From positions 1 to 38,930 of the forward strand of contig NZ_JAAAHS010000026.1 in assembly GCF_009908195.1 (NCBI RefSeq): DNA of 38,930 nt. The letters are read 5' to 3'. This DNA is from Streptomyces boluensis (GTDB taxonomy: Bacteria > Actinomycetota > Actinomycetes > Streptomycetales > Streptomycetaceae). A program made the translations under genes and the position numbers. Every line of letters starts with the position of its first letter. Positions within the stretch are counted from its first letter, which is position 1. Positions 1 through 7,197 of the stretch are shown here, piece after piece. The notes under the pieces were generated by a model. It ran no database searches. It saw only the letters and a list, made by a program, of their open reading frames with translations, and had not been told where the DNA came from.

Positions 1-106
1 TTGAGGGGTTAAGGCTCCCAGTAGACGACTGGGTTGATAGGCCGGATGTGGAAGCCCTGTAAGGGGTGGAGCTGACCGGTACTAATAGGCCGAGGGCTTG
101 TCCTCA
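1..106 (+). rRNA. 23S ribosomal RNA, 3' end (partial)
   Basis: This is the 3' end of a 23S rRNA gene whose 5' part lies outside the window. The stretch with GACCGGTACTAATAGGCCGA around 73-92 is the conserved 3'-terminal region of actinobacterial 23S rRNA. The mature end is set near the TCCTCA at 101-106, by analogy with other Streptomyces; a shift of a few bases is possible. The 5S gene follows after about 85 bp of processed spacer, so this is the promoter-distal end of an rrn operon read on the plus strand. Confidence 0.95.
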
Positions 107-190
107 GTTGCTCGCGTCCACTGTGTTGGTTCTGAAACCACGAACAACCCCGCCCAAGGTCACGGGTGGTGCGGTTGACAGTTTCATAGT

Positions 191-309
191 GTTTCGGTGG
201 TCATAGCGTGAGGGAAACGCCCGGTTACATTCCGAACCCGGAAGCTAAGCCTCACAGCGCCGATGGTACTGCAGGGGGGACCCTGTGGGAGAGTAGGACG
301 CCGCCGAAC
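191..309 (+). rRNA. 5S ribosomal RNA
   Basis: A complete 5S rRNA gene of about 119 nt. Its two ends pair: GTTTCGGTGGT at the 5' end is complementary, with G-U pairs, to GCCGCCGAAC at the 3' end. The internal block around CCGAACCCGGAAGCTAAG (about 232-249) is the conserved loop B/C region, and the GAGAGTAGGACGCCGCC 3' half is typical of actinobacteria. It follows 23S in the usual 16S-23S-5S order and is followed directly by a strong terminator. Exact ends may differ by one to three bases. Confidence 0.95.
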
Positions 310-317
310 AATTTTTA

Positions 318-358
318 GCCTCAACCCCCGGACTATGTCCGGGGGTTGAGGCATTTTT
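318..358 (+). terminator. rrn operon intrinsic terminator
   Basis: A perfect 15-bp stem (318-332 with 338-352, left arm GCCTCAACCCCCGGA) with a 5-nt loop is followed by ATTTTT. It lies 8 bp after the 5S gene, so it ends rRNA transcription. The convergent DUF58 operon finishes at 403. The stem could also work in the opposite direction, although the T-tract favours the plus strand. Confidence 0.93.
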
Positions 359-402
359 GCGTTCAAGGCCTGTTTCTGGCGGGCGCTATTGATAAGCGGT
401 AT

Positions 403-1713
403 TTACAGGCGGCCGGAGGATTTGAGGGCGAGGTACGCATCTGCCAGTGCCGGCGCCAATTCGCCGGGAGTGGCATCGACAACGGTGACGCCGCGACGAG
501 AGAGGAGCTCTGCTGTGCGACGACGCTCGGCTTGCGCTTGTGCTGCCGCCGCGGCTTCGTACACGGCCTCCGTATTTCCCCTGCTCTTGGCCATTCGTTG
601 AATCTGAGGGTCTGATACGGACGCCACGATGACGGCGTGACGTTTGGTGAGGCGTCCGAGTACAGGCAGAAGGCCCTCTTCGATGGGGGCTGCGTCGAGG
701 CTGGTCAGGAGGACGATCAGTGACCGGCGGGGAGTGGTTCGGAGCACGGTCGATGTCAGGCCGCGGGCGTCTGTTTCGATGAGTGCGGGCTCTAGTGGGG
801 CAAGCGCATTGACCAGAGCTGGAAGCAATTCTCCTGACGCCCGGCCTTGTACCAGTGCCCGGATACGGCGGTCGTAGGCGAGTAGGTTCACGCGGTCACC
901 TGCCTTGGAGGCCAGGGCTGCCATCAGCAGAGCCGCATCCATGGAGGCGTCCAGCCGAGGGGCGTCGCCGAGGCGGCCGGCCGACGTGCGACCTGTATCG
1001 AGGACCAAGAGGATGTGGCGGTCGCGTTCGGGGCGCCAGGTTCGTACGGCGACTGTGGACTGGCGGGCTGTCGCGCGCCAGTCGATCGAGCGGGTGTCGT
1101 CGCCGGGGACGTAGTCACGGAGGCTGTCGAACTCGGTGCCTTCACCTCGGGTCAACACGCTGGTCCGGCCATCGAGTTCGCGTAGGCGGGAGAGTTTCGA
1201 GGGCAGGTGCTTGCGGCTGTGAAAGGCAGGCAGTACCCGGAGGGTCCACGGGACAGTGTGGCCGCCTTGGCGGTAGAGCAGGCCGAGGGGGCCGTAGGAG
1301 CGGACTGTGACGCGCTGGGCCTGGTGGTCGCCGCGTCGGGTCGGGCGAAGGCGTGTGGTGATGCGGCGTCGCTCATGGGGCGGGACGTCGATGTCGTGGC
1401 GTGATGCGGTTGCTTCGCCCACCGTTGTCCAGCTGCTCGGCGGCCAGGCGTCGCGCAGCTGGGCGCGAAGGGGACGGTTCGTGGGGTTGGTGATGGCGAG
1501 GTTGACATCGGCCTCGTCGCCAAGTCGAACGTTTGTGTCACCGGAACGAGTGAAGCGTAGCGATCTCACTGGCGCGGCGAGGGCGTAGTCGCACATCATG
1601 GCAAGTGCGAGGGGGGAGTTGACCGCAAGGATTCCCGTCCAGCTGGGCTCGAGGAAGCCGACAGGGATGGTGCCGAGGGCCGCGAAGAGGGCGGCGCGTC
1701 CTGTGGGTGCCAT
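403..1713 (-). CDS. DUF58 domain protein of a MoxR operon
   Basis: A 436-residue DUF58-family protein, last gene of the minus-strand MoxR operon. The first ~50 residues hold one or two hydrophobic segments, suggesting a membrane anchor. The DUF58 signature sits mid-protein: a GEGTEFDSLRDYVPGD stretch followed by RSIDWRATAR. After it comes a von Willebrand A-like fold whose metal-site motif reads LVLDTGRTS rather than DxSxS, so the MIDAS looks degenerate. Members of this family usually pair with the MoxR ATPase next door (here 10 bp upstream) and are thought to be its substrate adaptors. The ATG at 1713 is chosen because it follows the MoxR stop closely. The gene ends with TAA at 403, converging on the rrn operon. 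Precise function unknown. Confidence 0.88.
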   Translation of the reverse strand: MAPTGRAALFAALGTIPVGFLEPSWTGILAVNSPLALAMMCDYALAAPVRSLRFTRSGDTNVRLGDEADVNLAITNPTNRPLRAQLRDAWPPSSWTTVGEATASRHDIDVPPHERRRITTRLRPTRRGDHQAQRVTVRSYGPLGLLYRQGGHTVPWTLRVLPAFHSRKHLPSKLSRLRELDGRTSVLTRGEGTEFDSLRDYVPGDDTRSIDWRATARQSTVAVRTWRPERDRHILLVLDTGRTSAGRLGDAPRLDASMDAALLMAALASKAGDRVNLLAYDRRIRALVQGRASGELLPALVNALAPLEPALIETDARGLTSTVLRTTPRRSLIVLLTSLDAAPIEEGLLPVLGRLTKRHAVIVASVSDPQIQRMAKSRGNTEAVYEAAAAAQAQAERRRTAELLSRRGVTVVDATPGELAPALADAYLALKSSGRL

Positions 1714-1723
1714 GGGGATCGAC

Positions 1724-2703
<980 letters not shown>

Positions 2704-2707
<4 letters not shown>

Positions 2708-3885
2708 GAGGTGCGTACCTCTCCTTCGAGGGCGTCGAGTCGGTCGGCAAGGGCGATGAGGGCCGTGTCGTTGGGCGGGGGAGGCCCGAAGAGTACGTCG
2801 TACAGGTCCACAGAGGTGGCGGGGAGTCGGGCGGAGATCGCTGGGAGCAGAGGCTCCGGAGTATGGGCCCGGGCCAGGGGGACGCCGACGAGTGGCGCCA
2901 GGCGGGCGCGGGTGGCGGAGCGGAGGGCTTTGGCCGCGCGGTCGCGAGCTTTGGCCTTGCTGTAGAGGCGGGCTCGGCCTTCCACGGTTTCAGAGGCGCG
3001 GATGACGACGGGCAGGCGCTCCTGGACCAATGGGCCCAGGCGGCGGCCGCGCCACAGGGCGGCGAGTACGGCGGCGATGGCGAGTTGCAGCGCGCCCCAG
3101 CGCCAGCCGGAGGGGATGAGGCCGAAGAAGCTGCGGTCGCCGCCATCGGCTGCCGAGGAGTCACTGATCGAGGGGAGGTACCAGACCAGATGCGGGCGGG
3201 ATCCGAGGAGTTGAAGGGCGAGCGAGGCGTTGCCGTGTTCGTCGAGGCGATCGTTGTAGAGGATGTCGGGCGCGCCCAGGAGCACGGTGTCTCCGCGGCC
3301 CGACGGGAGGTGCATCAGGGTGGGCAGGCCCTCGCTGCGGTAGCAGGACGAGGTGCCGGGCAGGTCGGTGGAGTAGCGGATTCCGCCGGTGTCCGCGGTG
3401 CCGGCCCGTTCTGCTTCTGGCAGCGAGCAGCCGGGCTTCAGCGTCGTCTCGTGGCCTGGCTGCTCGGCGCGTACTCCAGGTACGAGAGTGCTGACCGAAG
3501 GCTGACCAGGGGCGAGCAGGAGTGTGCGACCGGCGGAGCTCTCGGTGGCGGAGCGGAGCGTGGCTTGCTGCTTCTTCGTGAGCCGGTCCGGGGATGTGAC
3601 CAAGAGCGTGGTGTCCGGGCCGGACGCGGCCGCGGCGGCCTTGGTGGTGGTCACCACGCGCGTGGTGACGCCCCGGTCGGCGAGCAGTTCGGACACCGCG
3701 CGGCTGCCGTAGGGGTCGGCGGAGCGGGGGTCGAGTCGGCCGTGCTGGCCACCGGAGCGGATCGCGGCGATGGCGATACCCGCGACGAGCAGGACCGTGA
3801 AGCCGAGCAGCAGACCGCGGGAACGTGTCCACACCTGGCGAGGAGTGGCAGCGACAGAGGTGGGCGGTGGGCCGGCTCCGGTCAT
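2704..3885 (-). CDS. DUF4350 domain membrane protein
   Basis: A 393-residue protein of the DUF4350 type. One membrane segment lies at about residues 24-42, then an extracytoplasmic domain (~45-255) that includes GSRAVSELLADRGV, typical of the DUF4350/GldG-like fold, then a second membrane segment at about 262-279 and a basic cytoplasmic tail. The frame stays open well upstream of 3885, but that extension is Arg/Pro-rich and overlaps the DUF4129 gene, so I start at the ATG at 3885. This start overlaps the DUF4129 stop by 4 bp (ATGA). The stop in turn overlaps the MoxR start. Function unknown; the coupling suggests one membrane assembly with its neighbours. Confidence 0.85.
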
Positions 3886-4571
3886 TCGGCGGCCCCGGAA
3901 GGCGAGGTGAGGGCAGGGCGGGTGCGTTCGATGTCCCGGTCCAGGGCTGCGAGGCGCTCGTACGCCTGCTGGTCGGTGTCGCGTCCGCCGTATGTGACGT
4001 CGTCGAAGTCGCGGGCGGCCGTGTGGAGTTGGCTCTTGTGGGTGGGCAGGACGAGGCCGGCTTCGGTGGCTGCCTCGTCGGCGGTGCGGCCCGGTCGGGG
4101 GTCGAGGAGGGCGCGCTCTTCGAGGGAGCGCACGAGGGCACGCATGCGTTCCTGGACGGCCTGGTTCCAGTGCTGCGCAGCGGCGTGTGACTCGGCGGTG
4201 GCGCGGTGCTCGGCGGCGCTGCGTGGCCGGTCGGCGAAGAGGGCGTTGGACGATGTCGGGGTGCGACGGGGAGCACCCAGGCGCCACCACAGGCCGGCGA
4301 GGAGGAGTACGACCACGAGGGCGAGTACCGCGAGTCCGAGCCCGCCGCCCGGAGTCGCACCGGATGCGGCGTCGAAGAGGTCTCCGACCCACTCCCAGAA
4401 GCGGTCCAAGGCGCGCTGGAGGAGGCTCGGGTCGTTCTCGTGGTACATCGACCTGGACAGCTCGCGCTCGGCGGCTTCCCGTGCCGGCACTCGCGGGATC
4501 GTGACCGGCGGTTCGTCGCCGGAGAGCGGGTGCGCGGACCAGCCGGTGTTGAGGCCCCCCGACATCGTCAC
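3882..4571 (-). CDS. DUF4129 domain membrane protein
   Basis: A 229-residue protein with one membrane helix at about residues 77-96 and a cytoplasmic C-terminal DUF4129 domain. That domain contains the AQHWNQAVQERMRALVRSLE helix and the DPRPGRTADE motif common to the family. DUF4129 is often fused to transglutaminase domains; here it stands alone. The start is GTG at 4571, preceded by GGGAG at suitable distance; an ATG two codons later (4565) is possible but sits far from that site. It lies 4 bp after the stop of the upstream membrane gene and overlaps the DUF4350 gene by 4 bp, so it belongs firmly to the operon. Function unknown. Confidence 0.85.
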   Translation of the reverse strand: MTMSGGLNTGWSAHPLSGDEPPVTIPRVPAREAAERELSRSMYHENDPSLLQRALDRFWEWVGDLFDAASGATPGGGLGLAVLALVVVLLLAGLWWRLGAPRRTPTSSNALFADRPRSAAEHRATAESHAAAQHWNQAVQERMRALVRSLEERALLDPRPGRTADEAATEAGLVLPTHKSQLHTAARDFDDVTYGGRDTDQQAYERLAALDRDIERTRPALTSPSGAAE

Positions 4572-4575
4572 CGCA

Positions 4576-5862
4576 TCAGCTCCCGGGAGTCGTGCCAGGT
4601 GTGTCGGAGCCGTAGCCCTGGATTCCGGCCGCTCGGGCCAGTTCGATGTCGAGGGCTTCTCGGCGGATCCGCAGGTCGATGTAGAGGAGCACCGTGACGC
4701 CCGCCGTGATCGGGAAGGCGAGCATCGAGCCGATGACGGAGCCGATACCCGTGATGACCAGGAAGGTCCAACCGACGTCCCCGGCCCCGCTGTTGAGGAA
4801 GCCGTTCACGCCGTCTCCGCTGAGGGCCACGGCCAGGACGGTGAACGGGATCAGGATGATCGAGACGATGATGTTCACGAGGATCGCGGCCAGCAGTTGG
4901 ATGCCGAAGACGCGCCACCACGAACCCTGGACGAGTTTGGCGGAGCGCCCGAGGGCCTTGCGTACCGTCTGCTTCTCGAGCATCAGCGCCGGCGAGGACA
5001 GGGAGAAGCGGACCAGCAGCCAGATGGCGACGATCAGCCCGCCGAGTCCGCCCAGGAGGGCGAGGGACGTGCCCGCGCGGGACGCGCCGGCCACCGCGAT
5101 GAGTACGCCGGGCAGGGAGCCGACGGCGACGAGGGCGGCGGCGAGGAGGGGCAGCAGGAACGTCAGCCCGAGCAGCCGGGGCAGCTGGGGCTTCGCGTCT
5201 CGCCAGGCCTCGGCGCTGGTGACCGGCTTTCCGAGTACGGCGCGGCTGGTGACCATCGTGAGCAGTGCGGTGACGACGAAGCTGCCGAGCAGGGACACCA
5301 GCAGGATGACGCCGGAGTCGAGGATGGTGTCGCCCAAGGCATCGGTCAGTTCGGCGATGCTGGCGTTCGGGTCGCTGAGGGCGTCCGTGGTGCTCTGGGT
5401 GTTGAGGACCAGGCCCTGCAGCAGGATGACGATGATCTCCGTGACCACGGCCACGGCGAGGGAGATACCGAGGACGGTGCGCCAGTGGGCGCGCATCGTG
5501 GAGACCGCGCCGTCGAGGATCTCGCCGACGCCGAGCGGGCGCAGCGGGATGACTCCGGGCTTGGCCGCGGCGGGCGGCATGCCCCAGCCACCGCCGCCCC
5601 AGCCGCCACGGGGCTGACCTGGGGGAACTCCGGGGCCGCCGCCCCAACCGCCGGGACCGCCGCCTTGGCCCGGAGCTGGGGGCGTCTGGCCGGGGCCAGA
5701 GCTGCCGGGCGCCGACCACTGGCCGGGCGGGGGCTGCTCCTTGGACCACTTCGAGGCCGGTCCGTCCTGCGGGCCGGAGGGCTCGGAGGGGCGGGGCGTC
5801 TCCCCGTCCTGTCCGTCGGAGGGGGCAGATCCGGGCGAGGCCCAGCCCGGAGTGTCGTTCAT
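4576..5862 (-). CDS. Multi-spanning membrane protein (glycerophosphodiesterase membrane-domain-like)
   Basis: A 428-residue membrane protein and the probable first gene of the MoxR operon. Residues 1-100 are Pro/Gly/Ser/Gln-rich and likely disordered. The LRPLGVGEILDGAVSTMRAHW stretch (about 107-127) introduces a bundle of about six hydrophobic helices extending to residue ~405. This LGVGEILDGA opening is typical of actinobacterial proteins annotated as having a glycerophosphoryl diester phosphodiesterase membrane domain; the catalytic phosphodiesterase domain itself is absent, so enzymatic activity should not be assumed. The ATG at 5862 has a clear AAGGAG site 7 bp upstream. The next gene starts 4 bp after its stop. 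Confidence 0.82.
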   Translation of the reverse strand: MNDTPGWASPGSAPSDGQDGETPRPSEPSGPQDGPASKWSKEQPPPGQWSAPGSSGPGQTPPAPGQGGGPGGWGGGPGVPPGQPRGGWGGGGWGMPPAAAKPGVIPLRPLGVGEILDGAVSTMRAHWRTVLGISLAVAVVTEIIVILLQGLVLNTQSTTDALSDPNASIAELTDALGDTILDSGVILLVSLLGSFVVTALLTMVTSRAVLGKPVTSAEAWRDAKPQLPRLLGLTFLLPLLAAALVAVGSLPGVLIAVAGASRAGTSLALLGGLGGLIVAIWLLVRFSLSSPALMLEKQTVRKALGRSAKLVQGSWWRVFGIQLLAAILVNIIVSIILIPFTVLAVALSGDGVNGFLNSGAGDVGWTFLVITGIGSVIGSMLAFPITAGVTVLLYIDLRIRREALDIELARAAGIQGYGSDTPGTTPGS

Positions 5863-6002
5863 CGTCGCTCCTTCACGGTGCCCGACCGCGGTTGTGGCGG
5901 CAGGTTGGCTGCCATCGTGCCACGGTGTGTCTGTTCGGGGACCGGGCGCTGTATGAGCTGCGCACCTTCAAATGTCCGACGCGGAAAGGGCAGACTGGGC
6001 GG

Positions 6003-6287
6003 ATGCCTGATCAGTACGATCGAATTCCCGAGCGGAGCGGGCAGACGCAGATGCCCGCGCTCCTCTGGGACGTACCGGCTGAGGTCTCCGCACCGCCGCT
6101 CCTCGACCAGCCTCGGCGGCGTACGGGGGAGTTTGCGTCGGAGTGCACGGGTGCTCCTGCCCTGGCGCGGGCGGATCGGTCGCGGGCCGAGCGGTCGCTG
6201 GCGGTTCGGGGGAGCGCAGGGCTTATACGGGTGCCGGGTCGCGGCCGCAACCGGTGCGGGCCAGGATGGGCCGGTGCGGAGAGGTAG
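6003..6287 (+). pseudogene. mtnA: Decayed 5' fragment of mtnA (methylthioribose-1-phosphate isomerase)
   Basis: An open frame of 94 codons whose translation aligns by eye with only the N-terminal ~90 residues of MtnA, the methionine-salvage isomerase of about 380 residues. It keeps the ALLWD element, the LLDQ of the family's LLDQTRLP, a Cys-Thr followed by a PALARA helix, and a SLAVRGSAG block in place of LAVRGAP. The catalytic Cys/Asp half of the enzyme is missing, and the remaining sequence is Arg-rich and poorly conserved. The next gene, mtrA, begins 219 bp later. I recall mtnA lying next to mtrA in other streptomycetes, which would make this an in-place deletion. It might still be expressed as a short protein, but nothing shows that. 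Confidence 0.62.
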
Positions 6288-6300
6288 TGACGTAGGTCAC
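6287..6300. promoter_or_regulatory. Crp-like palindrome upstream of mtrA (distal)
   Basis: GTGACGTAGGTCAC has arms GTGA and TCAC separated by 6 bp. It matches the CRP-type half-site layout and the GTG-N6-GNCAC consensus I recall for Streptomyces Crp. It starts at the last base of the mtnA-fragment stop codon, about 207 bp before the mtrA start. Because GTGAC/GTCAC is also the GTNAC half-site of MtrA, the bound protein cannot be told from sequence. Confidence 0.4.
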
Positions 6301-6349
6301 GGTGGCGCAGAATCGCTGTGGTGCGTGAAGAGGTAAGAGGGGGATTTCC

Positions 6350-6394
6350 GTGGCGCCGTTGGGCCGCCGGCGTACAGCCCGGCGTTCGACGTGA
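6350..6394 (+). other. Possible 14-codon leader ORF before mtrA
   Basis: A GTG at 6350 follows AGAGGGGGA at ribosome-binding distance and opens a 14-codon, Arg-rich frame ending in TGA at 6392-6394. It is too short for codon statistics to mean much. It could be a leader peptide in the mtrA transcript or chance. Confidence 0.15.
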
Positions 6395-6406
6395 TGCTGA
6401 CGGGCG

Positions 6407-6420
6407 GTGACGATCGTCAC
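6407..6420. promoter_or_regulatory. Crp-like perfect palindrome upstream of mtrA (proximal)
   Basis: GTGACGATCGTCAC is a perfect 14-bp palindrome, again GTGA-N6-TCAC. It lies exactly 120 bp after the distal copy and about 87 bp before the mtrA start codon, a plausible activator position. Its symmetry and its repetition in one intergenic gap argue against chance. Binding by MtrA itself (GTNAC half-sites) is an alternative. Confidence 0.5.
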
Positions 6421-6477
6421 TGAACACGGGGCCGTTTCGCCGGTGACCACCGACGGGCTCGTTGAGCTGTGTGTCAG

Positions 6478-6493
6478 GTCACGCCAGGTAACG
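6478..6493 (+). promoter_or_regulatory. Candidate MtrA autoregulatory site
   Basis: GTCACG-CCAG-GTAACG is a direct repeat with a 10-bp period, one helical turn, as expected for tandem binding of an OmpR-family regulator, and it fits the GTNAC-type repeats described for MtrA. It ends 13 bp before the mtrA start codon, so bound protein would block transcription or initiation. That suggests negative autoregulation, which is an inference. Confidence 0.45.
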
Positions 6494-6506
6494 ATTAGCT
6501 AATGGG

Positions 6507-7196
6507 ATGATGTCAGTCATGAAGGGACGAGTCCTTGTCGTCGACGACGACACCGCACTGGCCGAGATGCTCGGCATTGTGCTTCGTGGTGAGGGTTTCG
6601 AGCCGTCGTTCGTAGCAGATGGCGACAAGGCGCTGGCAGCGTTTCGTGAGACCAAGCCCGATCTTGTGCTGCTCGACTTGATGCTGCCCGGTAGGGACGG
6701 CATCGAGGTGTGCCGCCTGATCAGGGCGGAGTCTGGCGTGCCGATCGTGATGCTCACCGCCAAGAGCGACACCGTGGATGTGGTGGTGGGCCTCGAGTCG
6801 GGCGCCGACGACTACATCGTGAAGCCGTTCAAGCCGAAGGAGCTGGTGGCCCGGATCAGGGCACGGCTGCGCAGGTCCGAGGAGCCGGCGCCGGAGCAGC
6901 TCGCGATCGGCGACCTGGTCATCGACGTGGCCGGTCACTCCGTGAAGCGGGAAGGGCAGTCGATCGCGCTGACTCCGCTGGAGTTCGACCTCCTCGTGGC
7001 GCTGGCCCGTAAGCCGTGGCAGGTGTTCACGCGTGAGGTGCTCCTCGAGCAGGTGTGGGGCTATCGGCACGCGGCGGACACGCGGCTGGTCAATGTGCAT
7101 GTCCAGCGGCTGCGTTCGAAGGTCGAGAAGGACCCTGAGCGTCCGGAGATCGTCGTGACCGTTCGCGGCGTCGGCTACAAGGCTGGACCGAGCTGA
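6507..7196 (+). CDS. mtrA: DNA-binding response regulator MtrA
   Basis: OmpR/PhoB-family response regulator of 229 residues. The receiver domain has the acidic pocket VVDDD at 11-15, the phosphoacceptor Asp57 in LVLLDLMLPG, and the conserved Thr/Lys in MLTAKSD. The C-terminal winged helix ends with HVQRLRSKVEKDPERP and VRGVGYK. MtrA in actinobacteria controls development, cell-wall and osmotic genes, and in Streptomyces also antibiotic clusters. The N-terminus has three closely spaced ATGs (6507, 6510, 6519); the MMSxMKGRVL form is the usual Streptomyces one, so I start at 6507, although no strong ribosome site precedes it. The mtrB GTG begins one base after the stop, so the pair is one operon. 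Confidence 0.97.
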   Translation: MMSVMKGRVLVVDDDTALAEMLGIVLRGEGFEPSFVADGDKALAAFRETKPDLVLLDLMLPGRDGIEVCRLIRAESGVPIVMLTAKSDTVDVVVGLESGADDYIVKPFKPKELVARIRARLRRSEEPAPEQLAIGDLVIDVAGHSVKREGQSIALTPLEFDLLVALARKPWQVFTREVLLEQVWGYRHAADTRLVNVHVQRLRSKVEKDPERPEIVVTVRGVGYKAGPS

Positions 7197-7197
7197 C

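Noticed and set aside
174..200. TTGACA-like box before the 5S gene as a promoter
   Set aside because: It lies in the processed spacer of an rrn operon and has no matching -10 box. 5S is expected to be cotranscribed.
2863..6336. A 1157-codon plus-strand frame across the MoxR operon
   Set aside because: It runs antisense to three coupled genes with clear families. Its composition is Gly/Arg/Asp-rich without domains.
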